The notes under the pieces: model-generated
The model's database searches: none
Told to the model about the DNA's origin: nothing
What the model saw: the letters and a program-made list of their open reading frames with translations, nothing else
In this document: positions 26,878-34,841 of the stretch, piece by piece
Position numbering within the stretch: the first letter of the stretch is position 1
Layout of the letters: every line of letters starts with the position of its first letter
Position numbers and translations under genes: made by a program
NCBI RefSeq assembly: GCF_003591035.1
Contig: NZ_QYUO01000003.1
Location: 1,364,001-1,428,000 of the forward strand
Direction of reading: 5' to 3'
Origin: Noviherbaspirillum saxi
GTDB lineage: Bacteria; Pseudomonadota; Gammaproteobacteria; Burkholderiales; Burkholderiaceae_D
DNA: 64,000 bases

Positions 26878-27504
26878 ATGCAAACAAGCAAAAAACGTCT
26901 GGTGGTCGCAATCACCGGCGCCAGCGGCGCCATCTATGGTGTGCGCATCCTGCAGGTATTGTCGAAGCTTGAAGACTGGGAAAGCCACCTGGTGTTCTCG
27001 TCGTCGGGCGCACTGACCGCCGCCCATGAACTCGGCATGCGCCGGCCGGAAATCGAGGAACTGGCCGATGTCGTGCACAACGTGCGCGACATCGGCGCAT
27101 CGATTGCAAGCGGGTCATTCCAGTGCGACGGCATGGTGATTGCGCCCTGTTCGATGCGAACCCTGGCTGCGGTAGCGCATGGCATGGCCGACAATCTTGT
27201 GACACGCGCGGCCGATGTGATGCTGAAGGAACGACGTCGGCTGGTATTGCTGGCACGGGAAACGCCGTTCAACCTTGCGCATCTGCGCAACATGACGGCG
27301 GTCACCGAACTGGGCGCAATCGTGCTGCCGCCTATGCCCGCGTTCTACAATCATCCTCAAACCGTCGACGACATCGTCAACCATACTGTCGGCCGCGCAC
27401 TCGACCTGTTTCATGTCGAGCACGCCGGACTGGTGCAACGATGGCAAGGATTGAAAGCGTCGCCGGCATTCGCTGAACGCGACGTCAATATGGGTCGGGA
27501 ATGA
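26878..27504 (+). CDS. ubiX: UbiX-family flavin prenyltransferase
   Basis: 208 residues from ATG 26878. Motifs: AITGASGAIYGVRIL (FMN-binding loop), FSSSG, GSFQCDGMVIAPCSMRTLAAVAHG and RRLVLLARETPFNLAHLRNM, all diagnostic of UbiX/Pad1. It makes prenylated FMN for UbiD-type decarboxylases. No UbiD homologue is in the window. It seems to be cotranscribed with xdhC, an unusual pairing, so it may serve a decarboxylase elsewhere in the genome. Confidence 0.9.
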   Translation: MQTSKKRLVVAITGASGAIYGVRILQVLSKLEDWESHLVFSSSGALTAAHELGMRRPEIEELADVVHNVRDIGASIASGSFQCDGMVIAPCSMRTLAAVAHGMADNLVTRAADVMLKERRRLVLLARETPFNLAHLRNMTAVTELGAIVLPPMPAFYNHPQTVDDIVNHTVGRALDLFHVEHAGLVQRWQGLKASPAFAERDVNMGRE

Positions 27505-27713
27505 TGGCCGTGGCATTGTGGCCGCCAAGCGTCGTCAATGAGGCATCGTGTTTGGCCGCAGTGCTGCGATTGATTCATTGACATTTTGATCATGGCCGCG
27601 CCTTGTTTGACGAGCAAATCGTCTCGGCCTCGCCATTGACACGCTGTATTGTCCTATTTCGTGGATCTAGCTGTGTCCGGTCGAACTGGATCGCCGTTCG
27701 TTGAGGGACCCGG

Positions 27714-27741
27714 TTGACGAATAATTCAAAGCGTATATACT
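27714..27741 (+). promoter_or_regulatory. Strong sigma-70-like promoter
   Basis: TTGACG (27714-27719) and TATACT (27736-27741) are separated by 16 bases, close to consensus. The predicted start near 27749 would give a leader of about 357 bases before the Rnk-like gene. Confidence 0.65.
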
Positions 27742-27777
27742 CAGCTCACATTCAATCACTTCCATAGTGGCACTAGC

Positions 27778-27954
27778 GTGAACAAGGCCTGCATTCTCGC
27801 GAATCGCAATTGTTCTACCCTGAACGAGGGAGTGTCATCTATTGTTGCGTGCTTCATTTTTAATCAGCGCCCGTGCCCTCTGCCGCACGGGAATGCTTTC
27901 TTGAATGTACGCCGCGCGCAGTTGTCCACACGGGACCTCGCCTGCCTCTCTTAG
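27778..27954 (+). CDS. Possible 58-codon leader peptide
   Basis: GTG 27778, about 30 bases after the predicted transcription start, opens a 58-codon frame (VNKACILANRNCSTLNEGVS...). It ends TAG at 27952-27954, inside the left arm (27947-27955) of the switching stem. A ribosome stopping there would block that stem. There is no clear Shine-Dalgarno sequence, so translation is uncertain. Confidence 0.3.
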   Translation: MNKACILANRNCSTLNEGVSSIVACFIFNQRPCPLPHGNAFLNVRRAQLSTRDLACLS

Positions 27955-28023
27955 GCTCGGCGAGCGCCTAAGAGAACCACCGGTTCTCACTGCCTCCCGA
28001 GCCACCCCACCCGAAATTTGAAC

Positions 28024-28062
28024 GACGTGCCGGCATCTTCGGCTGGCACCCCACGTCTTTTT
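28024..28062 (+). terminator. Intrinsic terminator inside the leader
   Basis: GACGTG/CACGTC outer stem with inner GCC..GGC pairing, followed directly by TTTTTC. It ends 44 bases before the Rnk-like start codon, the position expected for a premature (attenuating) terminator. Confidence 0.6.
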
Positions 28063-28105
28063 CAATGACCGCTTTCCAAGCATGCGGTCATGGGGATCTA
28101 TTGCC

Positions 28106-28564
28106 ATGAAAATTGAACGCTTTTTGTCTCAGCATGACGCATCAACCCTTAGTCGACTTGCCGAGAACTTGTTGCGTCTGCGTGATGTTAAGTTTAACCA
28201 TGCAGAACGGCTCATAGAGCTAATCACTACTTCCATCCTGCTTCCAGAGAATAGCCGGCGTGACGACTATGTCTCCCTGTACTCAACAGTGGTCTACCGC
28301 GCGGTCGGCACCTCGCAATTGAAATCGATTGTTCTTGTGTGTCCACAGGATGCAAGTGATGTGCTGGCGAAGGTGTCGCTTCTCGCGCCTTTGGCGATGG
28401 CCTTGCTCGGACGCGTCGTCGGAAGCATCGTTGCAGTTACGCTCCCCTTTAACCAGGTTCAGTACATTGAAATTGTAAAAGTCGAACCAGTGTACGACGA
28501 CGACTGCGCACGTGAGCCATTCAATCGCGGCGCCCCTGCCGTCAGAGAATCCAGGCCTACTTAA
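28106..28564 (+). CDS. Rnk / GreA-GreB C-terminal-domain protein
   Basis: 152 residues from ATG 28106 (ATG 28082 is an in-frame alternative but lies in the leader hairpin). N-terminal helices are followed by a GreA/GreB C-terminal FKBP-like domain: STVVYRAVGTSQLKSIVLVCPQDA, VSLLAPLAMALLGRVVGSIV and YIEIVKVEP. This is the organisation of Rnk (regulator of nucleoside diphosphate kinase), which binds RNA polymerase near the secondary channel. First gene of a likely stress unit with a universal stress protein and HemD. The long structured leader suggests RNA-level control. Confidence 0.8.
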   Translation: MKIERFLSQHDASTLSRLAENLLRLRDVKFNHAERLIELITTSILLPENSRRDDYVSLYSTVVYRAVGTSQLKSIVLVCPQDASDVLAKVSLLAPLAMALLGRVVGSIVAVTLPFNQVQYIEIVKVEPVYDDDCAREPFNRGAPAVRESRPT

Positions 28565-28705
28565 CCCTAGTCAGGACGGATCGCTTCGCTGCACGCCAAA
28601 TGAAGCGTTGTCCGTAGATTCTGCCGACCTGGCATAACGACGACAGAGCTAGCAATGCGAGATGCGCAAAATCAGAGTAACAACGATGTATTGAGGGGAG
28701 ATGGT

Positions 28706-29629
28706 ATGCATCGTATTCAGAATATATTAGTCGCCACGGACTATTCAGAGCAGGCGAGGCGCGCAGAAACGCGCGCTGCAATGCTCAGTGTGGAGTTAAA
28801 GGCCAGCACGCTCGAGATTCTAGCGGTACAGGAAACGAGGATGGGATTGAATACGCCCGCCACTGCTTCCGAAAGCACCGAATGTGATGTCAGTTCGGTT
28901 GATAGCGTTCTCGTCGAGAACCGGCTTCCGGTTTCGTTAGCCCATAGCGTTGATGCCTTGCAGTGCATTCGCTCATTAGCCGTGGGAAAACCAGCTACTG
29001 CGATTGCCAAGCGAGCCGATGAACTGGACTCTGATCTGACGATTGTTGCAGCGCGGTCGAAGAAATTCGTACCCGCTTTTTTCACGCGGGATGGTAACGA
29101 CGAACTCGTGCGCCTTAGTACGCGGCCGGTACTTCTTGTACATACCGATCCTGACCGGGCTTACGCAAAAGTACTGGTTGCAGTAGACTTTTCGGAAGAG
29201 TCGAAGGAAGCTGCCCGTCATGCGCTAGCCGTAGCACCATCGGCCCACTTCACGTTTCTTCACGCCTGCCAGGTCCCGGACGAAGGGATCATGCGGGAGT
29301 CCGGCCTCAATACGGAAGCCATGAACGCCAGCCGGATGGCTCTATGCGAAGAAGCACGCGGAGAACTCAATCTGTTCATTGATCAACTGGGCACAAGGAA
29401 ACAGTTGATCACTCGCGCCATTCACTATGGCCAAACAGTGTCTGTACTCTGTGATTACGCCAAACGCATGCGCGCCGACCTGATCGCCATTGGCAGGCAC
29501 GGCAAATCGCGCTTCGTAGAACGCCTGCTGGGCAACACAGCACAACGTCTAATGGACCGTACGACCTGCGACCTCCTTGTCACGTCAACTTCGCCCCCCG
29601 GTGGCTGGGATGACAGGCCCGCAGCTTAG
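28706..29629 (+). CDS. Tandem universal stress protein (UspE-like)
   Basis: 307 residues from ATG 28706 after TTGAGGGGAG. Two Usp domains: residues about 1-150 (IQNILVATDYSEQARRAETR) and about 155-300 (AKVLVAVDFSEESKEAARHA). Only the second has the ATP-binding G-x2-G-x9-G pattern (GRHGKSRFVERLLGNTA). The first domain ends in the degenerate AARSKKFVPAFF. Cytoplasmic stress protein, probably cotranscribed with the Rnk-like gene. Confidence 0.88.
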   Translation: MHRIQNILVATDYSEQARRAETRAAMLSVELKASTLEILAVQETRMGLNTPATASESTECDVSSVDSVLVENRLPVSLAHSVDALQCIRSLAVGKPATAIAKRADELDSDLTIVAARSKKFVPAFFTRDGNDELVRLSTRPVLLVHTDPDRAYAKVLVAVDFSEESKEAARHALAVAPSAHFTFLHACQVPDEGIMRESGLNTEAMNASRMALCEEARGELNLFIDQLGTRKQLITRAIHYGQTVSVLCDYAKRMRADLIAIGRHGKSRFVERLLGNTAQRLMDRTTCDLLVTSTSPPGGWDDRPAA

Positions 29630-29645
29630 AATCAAAAGGACCGCC

Positions 29646-30524
29646 ATGAATCGACTTCCGGTGCAGTCGGCAGTGGAAAATTCCATGCCGCGAAAACCAC
29701 ATGCCTCGGCCCTCGAGCAAATCAGCTCCGGCGGCGGTATTGCGCATACTATTGTGGTAACCAGGCCATTAAAACAATCCATGCTTTTGGCAGAACGAAT
29801 CCAATCGCTGGGAGTAACACCGACGCTTTACCCGTTATTGGACATCTTGCCAGCCGTGGATCGCAGGCTGATATATGACGCCGTGCGCAATATTGATTGT
29901 TACGCATTAGTGATCTTTGTCAGCCCGAATGCAATAGCCGCGTTTTTTCCGTCCGTCACTTACTGGCCGCGATCCACGGCCATTGCCGTAATGGGGAGTA
30001 CCGGGGTAAAGCAGTTGGAAAAACTAGGTTTTACGGAAGCGCACGTGAAGATCGTGGTACCTGACCGCCTCTCTTCAAACGACTCAGAGGGGTTATTGAA
30101 AATTCTCAACCTGCAGGAGCTTCGGGGAAAGCGTGCTCTGATTGTAAGGGCGGAAACAGGAAGAGAGTACTTGGCGAACGCCCTTCTCGCCGGCGGCATG
30201 ACAGTGGATCTCCTTGCCGCGTATCGGCGGATTCCGGTCAGGCTGGATCAGCAGAGGATGGTATTGCTCAATGAATTGCTGGCTGGTCATAACGATTGGG
30301 TGGTGACGAGCACTGAGGGACTGGCGGTGCTAGTGGACCAGGCGGAACAGGCTGCCGGCAGCGAAGGACGAGTGCGCTTGATCACGCAACGACTGATCGT
30401 GACACATCCGCGTATTTTTGAAGCCGCAAAGATCGCCGGCTTTACCAATGTCGTTCTTTCAGGTACCGGTGACGATAATGTAATGTCGTGTTTAACGGCG
30501 CTGTATTCCGGGCATGGGAGCTAG
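29646..30524 (+). CDS. hemD: Uroporphyrinogen-III synthase (HemD) family protein, orphan
   Basis: 292 residues from ATG 29646 after AAAAGGACC. HemD-type two-lobed pattern: VVTRPLKQSMLLAERIQSLG, LVIFVSPNAIAAFF, ELRGKRALIVRAETGREYLA and WVVTSTEGLAVLVD, TQRLIVTHPRIFEAA. Closes hydroxymethylbilane to uroporphyrinogen III in tetrapyrrole synthesis. hemC and other heme genes are absent here, so this is probably a second, accessory copy. About 45 residues of N-terminal extension precede the domain. It lies 16 bases after the Usp gene. Confidence 0.8.
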   Translation: MNRLPVQSAVENSMPRKPHASALEQISSGGGIAHTIVVTRPLKQSMLLAERIQSLGVTPTLYPLLDILPAVDRRLIYDAVRNIDCYALVIFVSPNAIAAFFPSVTYWPRSTAIAVMGSTGVKQLEKLGFTEAHVKIVVPDRLSSNDSEGLLKILNLQELRGKRALIVRAETGREYLANALLAGGMTVDLLAAYRRIPVRLDQQRMVLLNELLAGHNDWVVTSTEGLAVLVDQAEQAAGSEGRVRLITQRLIVTHPRIFEAAKIAGFTNVVLSGTGDDNVMSCLTALYSGHGS

Positions 30525-30604
30525 CATGCACTTGGTAACCGGTCCAAGCGTGTGCCTGCCAATGTACATTTATATGAGCAACGACAGTGCGTGACATCAC
30601 ACTT

Positions 30605-30766
30605 AAGGCTACGCTGAACAAGTCCTCGCGTGTCGCACATCCTGATTTCGGGCGATCCGCGGCGTTGCAAATCCTCGCCATGGCCCCGCCATGTCTGTGG
30701 TTTGCGCCTTGCGCCTCATCCCGAAATCAGGCCTGCGCCATCGCGGAACTTATTCAGCGTAGCCTT
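30605..30766. mobile_element. MITE, copy 2
   Basis: A 162-bp element nearly identical to that at 18799-18975, with the same terminal inverted repeats (AAGGCTACGCTGAACAAG.. / ..TTATTCAGCGTAGCCTT). It lacks about 15 bases in the centre (the GTGCGGCCGGCGAGG part of copy 1). Here it is flanked by TT on the left and AA on the right, extending the palindrome to TTAAGG/CCTTAA. The short frame across it is an artefact of the palindrome. Confidence 0.85.
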
Positions 30767-30928
30767 AATGGTGTATTACGTATGAAACCTGATACCGTTG
30801 TCTCGACTCTCGACGCATGACCTTGGTTTACCCTTCTGAATCAGCTATGGAATGAACCAGATTTCGGTTCTTACTTTCTCGACGACAGTCCATCACATAC
30901 GTCTTTTTGGCGTGCACTTCTCAATGTA

Positions 30929-31963
30929 ATGCAAACCGCAACACCTATACTAATTCAGGGAACACCAGAAAATATTGGACTCACTCTGGGTGAACTCGCC
31001 CAAGAAGCCATGCATGAATGGATAGTCCGCACAGATGAGTGGGCCTGCTTGATGGAATGGTATGGTACTTCGACAATCACCCGGTTAATCGATACCGTTC
31101 AAAAGGCATTTCCGACGTGTTGCGACGAGCTGTATGGTATTAGCACCGGCCTGGGAATGGAATTTGAAAAGGTGTTTATTTGGAACTGTCGTGCGGAGCT
31201 ACTCGGCGTATCGTCGCTGCGTAGCAGCACGCTTGCCTGGAACCGCTTAGGATCGCGATCCGTGTTCCATCGTCTTAGTGGTATCGGTGGAAATGAAGGT
31301 GCAGTGCGATTAGCCACGATTCACCCTGACGGGATGCCGGGCTTTGCTACAGTCTATGCACCCGGAGAACTTCCAGGCAATACCATTGCGGCGACGACGT
31401 CCGGAATGGTGCACGCCGTAAATCGCCTGGATTTACCATGCGCATTAGACGGCGTCCCGACTGGATTCATCAACCGCGCGGTTCTCGGCACTCAATCTCT
31501 GTTGGAAGCGATCGAACTGGTCATGGAATGGAACGACTTTGGCGCAGCACACCATACTCTAGGTTCGGCACATGAGTTTGTCATGGTAAGCATTGAATCA
31601 GAGAGAGGGCAGCGCTCAATCGTTCCAGTCGCTAGCAAGTATGCGCACACAAATCATGCTATTCACGACATTATGAAGTCGGCAACCCACATGCGTAACG
31701 TCGACAGCGAGGCACGCCTGGAGGAGATGCGGCGGCTACTCGAGGAAATCCCGCCGCACCCTGACGAAATGTGCATCGATCAGACGCTCACGCCGACGAC
31801 GCAATGTCAAGGACCTCCCGAGCTGGCCGCATCAGGCGACGTGGAGAAAACGACTGATTCTGTCGTCACCCTGGTAACGACAAGCGAAACAGATATTAGA
31901 TTTAGCGTTCGATCAACGCAGGAATCAACATGGCTTACGCACAGCTTTCCCCTCAATAGGTAA
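30929..31963 (+). CDS. Peptidase C45 / acyl-CoA:6-APA acyltransferase-like protein lacking the nucleophile Cys
   Basis: 344 residues. Family features: GLTLGELAQEAMHEW, VFIWNCRAELL (about 82-92), ATIHPDGMPGFATVYAPGEL, TTSGMVHAVNRL, HHTLGSAHEFVMVSIE and TNHAIHD. In C45 N-terminal nucleophile enzymes the segment after R-x-E/D-L contains D/G-C-T/S, where the Cys becomes the autoprocessed N-terminus. Here it reads GVSS (93-96), and the following Asn-Glu-Asp stretch is also changed. It is probably not autoprocessed. ATG 30929 lacks a clear Shine-Dalgarno, and the frame is open upstream to about 30820 without a start codon, so 5' damage is possible. Confidence 0.7.
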   Translation: MQTATPILIQGTPENIGLTLGELAQEAMHEWIVRTDEWACLMEWYGTSTITRLIDTVQKAFPTCCDELYGISTGLGMEFEKVFIWNCRAELLGVSSLRSSTLAWNRLGSRSVFHRLSGIGGNEGAVRLATIHPDGMPGFATVYAPGELPGNTIAATTSGMVHAVNRLDLPCALDGVPTGFINRAVLGTQSLLEAIELVMEWNDFGAAHHTLGSAHEFVMVSIESERGQRSIVPVASKYAHTNHAIHDIMKSATHMRNVDSEARLEEMRRLLEEIPPHPDEMCIDQTLTPTTQCQGPPELAASGDVEKTTDSVVTLVTTSETDIRFSVRSTQESTWLTHSFPLNR

Positions 31964-32039
31964 GGTCAACACCTTTACTGAGCGTTCAGGCGGTGGATGA
32001 CAGGCGCAAGCCATCGACGGATGCCTCGACGCCCTTGCT

Positions 32040-33182
32040 CTAGCCGCCTATGTACGACATTTCCACCTTGCGCAACGGTACGGCAACCGATGTCATCGCG
32101 GTCCGCATTTCCGAATACCGGTCGCTGCGTGCGCGCCACAGGCGCGCGATCACCGTCGACAACTCGTCATCCGTATCGCCGCGCCGCAGCAAGGTCCGCA
32201 AATCGTAACCCTGCGTGCCGAACAGGCAGGTGAACAGCTTTCCTTCGGTCGATAAGCGCGCCCGGGTACAGCTTTGGCAGAATGCCTGCGTAACGCTGGA
32301 GATAACGCCAATTTCGCCACCGCCATCCACGTAGCGCCATCGCGCAGCCGTTTCACCATCATAATTCGGCGCAATTGCACGCAAGGGAAACTCTTGATGA
32401 ATGCGCCGAATGACTTCCGCTGACGGGATCACCTCGTCCAGCTTCCAGCCATTGGACGATCCCACGTCCATGTACTCGATATATCGCAGGATAAAGGGGG
32501 AATCCTTGAAATAGCGGGCCATAGTCAGTATCTGGCTGTCGTTGGTGCCGCCCTTGACCACCATGTTGACCTTGGTATGCGTAAAGCCGGCCTGATGCGC
32601 AGCATCAAGGCCTCGCAGCACATCAGCCACGGCAAAATCGACATCGTTCATCTTGCGGAACAGCGTGTCGTCCAGCGCATCGAGCGACACCGTGAGGCGG
32701 GTCAGCCCGGCATCTTTCAGCGCATGGGCCTTTTTCGCAAGCAGCGATCCGTTGGTCGTCAACGTCAGTTCCAGACTATCCCCGTCGATTGTCCGAAGCG
32801 TGCTGAGCATGGCAACCAGGCGCTCTATATTCTTGCGCAACAATGGCTCGCCGCCGGTGAGCCGGATCTTGCGAACGCCACGGGCAATGAATAGTTTTGC
32901 GATCCTGACTATTTCTTCAAAGGAGAGCAGCGCATCCTGCGGCAGATAGGTATAGCGATGGTCGAATACTTCCTTGGGCATGCAGTACACGCAGCGGAAA
33001 TTGCAGCGATCTGTCACGGAGATGCGCAAGTCGCGAAGCGGGCGGTCGAGTTTGTCGGTTACGACATCCGGCAAGGCGGAGACCGATGCAGGCTCGGCGG
33101 TCGCAACCACAGGTCTCCGGTCAGCCGCTGCGTCGACGTCCAACCGACGATGATCCATGATGGGAATAATCTTCTTGTTCAT
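32040..33182 (-). CDS. moaA: GTP 3',8-cyclase (molybdenum cofactor biosynthesis)
   Basis: Radical-SAM cluster [13 protein letters not shown] (Cys about 60/64/67), [10 protein letters not shown], and the C-terminal second 4Fe-4S site [19 protein letters not shown]. The protein ends in the conserved GG tail (MSYIGG) needed for catalysis with MoaC. Converts GTP to 3',8-cyclo-dihydro-GTP. Start taken at ATG 33182; a GTG at 33209 overlapping the chemoreceptor stop (GTGA) is an alternative. N-terminal extension of about 45 residues. Fits three Mo hydroxylases in the window. Confidence 0.93.
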   Translation of the reverse strand: MNKKIIPIMDHRRLDVDAAADRRPVVATAEPASVSALPDVVTDKLDRPLRDLRISVTDRCNFRCVYCMPKEVFDHRYTYLPQDALLSFEEIVRIAKLFIARGVRKIRLTGGEPLLRKNIERLVAMLSTLRTIDGDSLELTLTTNGSLLAKKAHALKDAGLTRLTVSLDALDDTLFRKMNDVDFAVADVLRGLDAAHQAGFTHTKVNMVVKGGTNDSQILTMARYFKDSPFILRYIEYMDVGSSNGWKLDEVIPSAEVIRRIHQEFPLRAIAPNYDGETAARWRYVDGGGEIGVISSVTQAFCQSCTRARLSTEGKLFTCLFGTQGYDLRTLLRRGDTDDELSTVIARLWRARSDRYSEMRTAMTSVAVPLRKVEMSYIGG

Positions 33183-33205
33183 AAAGTCCGGCCTACCGGC
33201 ATGCG

Positions 33206-34807
33206 TCACATGGCCGCAGAGTGATAAACCATCATACCCATGTGCGGCATGGCCTCGGCATTGTCCAGCTTGAACACCTTGACGACATCGACCAGTTTGC
33301 TTGCCTGCTCCTGCATGGCTTCCGCGGCCGCCGACGCCTGCTCGACCAATGCCGCGTTTTGCTGGGTCGTCTGGTCCATCTGCGCGATCGCCTGGTTAAT
33401 CTGCTCGATCCCGGTTCGCTGCTCGCGGCTGGCAGTCGTAATCTCGCCGATGATATCGGTGACGCGAAGCACACTGCTTACCACTTCATCCATGGTCTTG
33501 CCGGCCTGTCCGACAAGCCTGCTGCCCGCCTCTGTTTTATCGACCGAATCGCCGATCAAGGTCTTGATTTCTTTTGCCGCGGCGGCGCTTCGTTGCGCGA
33601 GGCTGCGTACTTCGCTGGCGACCACGGCGAATCCCCTGCCCTGTTCGCCGGCGCGCGCCGCCTCCACCGCGGCGTTCAGCGCAAGAATATTGGTCTGGAA
33701 AGCAATGCCATCGATCACACTGATGATGTCGACGATCTTCCTGGACGAATCGTTAATCGAGGCCATCGTGTCCACCACTTGCGATACCACCTCGCCGCCC
33801 TTTGCCGCTACGCCCGACGCGTTAATCGCCAGTTGATTGGCTTGCGTTGCATTGTCGGCGTTCTGCTTCACGGTTGCTGTCAACTGCTCCATCGACGCTG
33901 CCGTCTGCTGGAGGGAACTGGCTTGCGCTTCGCTTCTGGAAGACAAATCCAGGTTCCCCGATGCTATCTCGCCCGATGCGGTCGCAATGGTATCGGTCGA
34001 TGCGCGTACATCGCTGACGATGCGCACCAGACCGTCGTTCATATCCCTCAGTGCCTGCATCAGCTGGCCTGTTTCATCTTTCGATCTGACCTCGATGATC
34101 GCGGTCAGATCGCCGGCGGCAACCCGCCTGGCGGTAACGACGGCAAATTTCAAGGGACTGGATATGATGCGCGCGATCCATAAGGCGAGCAAAATGCCTG
34201 ATACCACGGTTGCGCCTATCAGGCACAGCATCCAGATAAGCGACATCGTGTAGGTGTCCTGCGCCCGTCGATGTGCAGCGTTTCCGCCTTCGGCATTGAT
34301 GTCGACGAGCTTGTTGATCCGGGCAGTCATTTCTCCGAGCAGGCGCGAGGATTCGCCGACGATGAAGGTTTTCGCTTCATCCTTGCTGTTCTGCCGAGAC
34401 AACACTAGAAACTTTTGATGTTCGACCATGAACTGGTCGAACATCGTGGTCAGCTCCGCATACAGCGCCTGTTCCTCCGGCGAGGATAGCAGGCGCGCGT
34501 ATGCTTCCCGGTCGCGCTTCAATGCCGCGGACAAGTCGGCAAGACGCTTTTCCGCAAACGCCATTGTCGGCTCGGTGGTATTGATCAGATGCGACAACTC
34601 CCAGCGGCGGAACTCGCCCAGATTGCCGCGCAAGAGCAGGATGGTCTTGACACCAGGCAGCCACTTGTCAACCTGTTCGCTGGACGCCTGGTTGATGCTG
34701 CCCATCCTGTAGAGAGAAACCGCACCAAGCAATACGGTCAGGCACAACACTGCGGCAATCGCGACGACGAGCTTGGTCGCGATTCTCAAATCGTAAAACC
34801 ATTTCAT
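33206..34807 (-). CDS. Methyl-accepting chemotaxis protein
   Basis: 533 residues from ATG 34807 (GAGAGGCACC before it). Transmembrane helix about 10-30 ([21 protein letters not shown]), periplasmic four-helix-bundle (4HB_MCP) sensor about 31-190, second helix ([20 protein letters not shown]), HAMP, and a signalling domain with the hairpin tip [20 protein letters not shown]. The C-terminus lacks the CheR pentapeptide. Lies between moaA and the NCS2 purine permease on the same strand, so purine taxis is possible; ligand unknown. Confidence 0.9.
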   Translation of the reverse strand: MKWFYDLRIATKLVVAIAAVLCLTVLLGAVSLYRMGSINQASSEQVDKWLPGVKTILLLRGNLGEFRRWELSHLINTTEPTMAFAEKRLADLSAALKRDREAYARLLSSPEEQALYAELTTMFDQFMVEHQKFLVLSRQNSKDEAKTFIVGESSRLLGEMTARINKLVDINAEGGNAAHRRAQDTYTMSLIWMLCLIGATVVSGILLALWIARIISSPLKFAVVTARRVAAGDLTAIIEVRSKDETGQLMQALRDMNDGLVRIVSDVRASTDTIATASGEIASGNLDLSSRSEAQASSLQQTAASMEQLTATVKQNADNATQANQLAINASGVAAKGGEVVSQVVDTMASINDSSRKIVDIISVIDGIAFQTNILALNAAVEAARAGEQGRGFAVVASEVRSLAQRSAAAAKEIKTLIGDSVDKTEAGSRLVGQAGKTMDEVVSSVLRVTDIIGEITTASREQRTGIEQINQAIAQMDQTTQQNAALVEQASAAAEAMQEQASKLVDVVKVFKLDNAEAMPHMGMMVYHSAAM

Positions 34808-34841
34808 GGTGCCTCTCTCAGTCGGGCGTCTTTCCTGTCGA

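Larger units (their letters stand above)
27749..28105 (+). ncRNA. Candidate cis-regulatory leader RNA
   Basis: The region between the promoter and ATG 28106 is packed with inverted repeats. CCCGTGC/GCACGGG is at 27870-27891. TCTCTTAGG/CCTAAGAGA is at 27947-27975. GAGAACC/GGTTCTC at 27972-27988 shares bases 27972-27975 with the previous stem, so the two cannot form together. A U-tailed terminator stem is at 28024-28062. ATGACCGC/GCGGTCAT at 28065-28091 lies just before the GGGGA site. This layout is that of a riboswitch or attenuator. Leaders are known for rnk genes in gamma-proteobacteria (Rfam rnk_leader, rnk_pseudo); relation untested. Confidence 0.5.

Noticed and set aside
30587..30820. 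77-codon frame across MITE copy 2, and a similar one at 18796-19029 across copy 1
   Set aside because: The frames simply read through the palindromic element and are not conserved beyond it.
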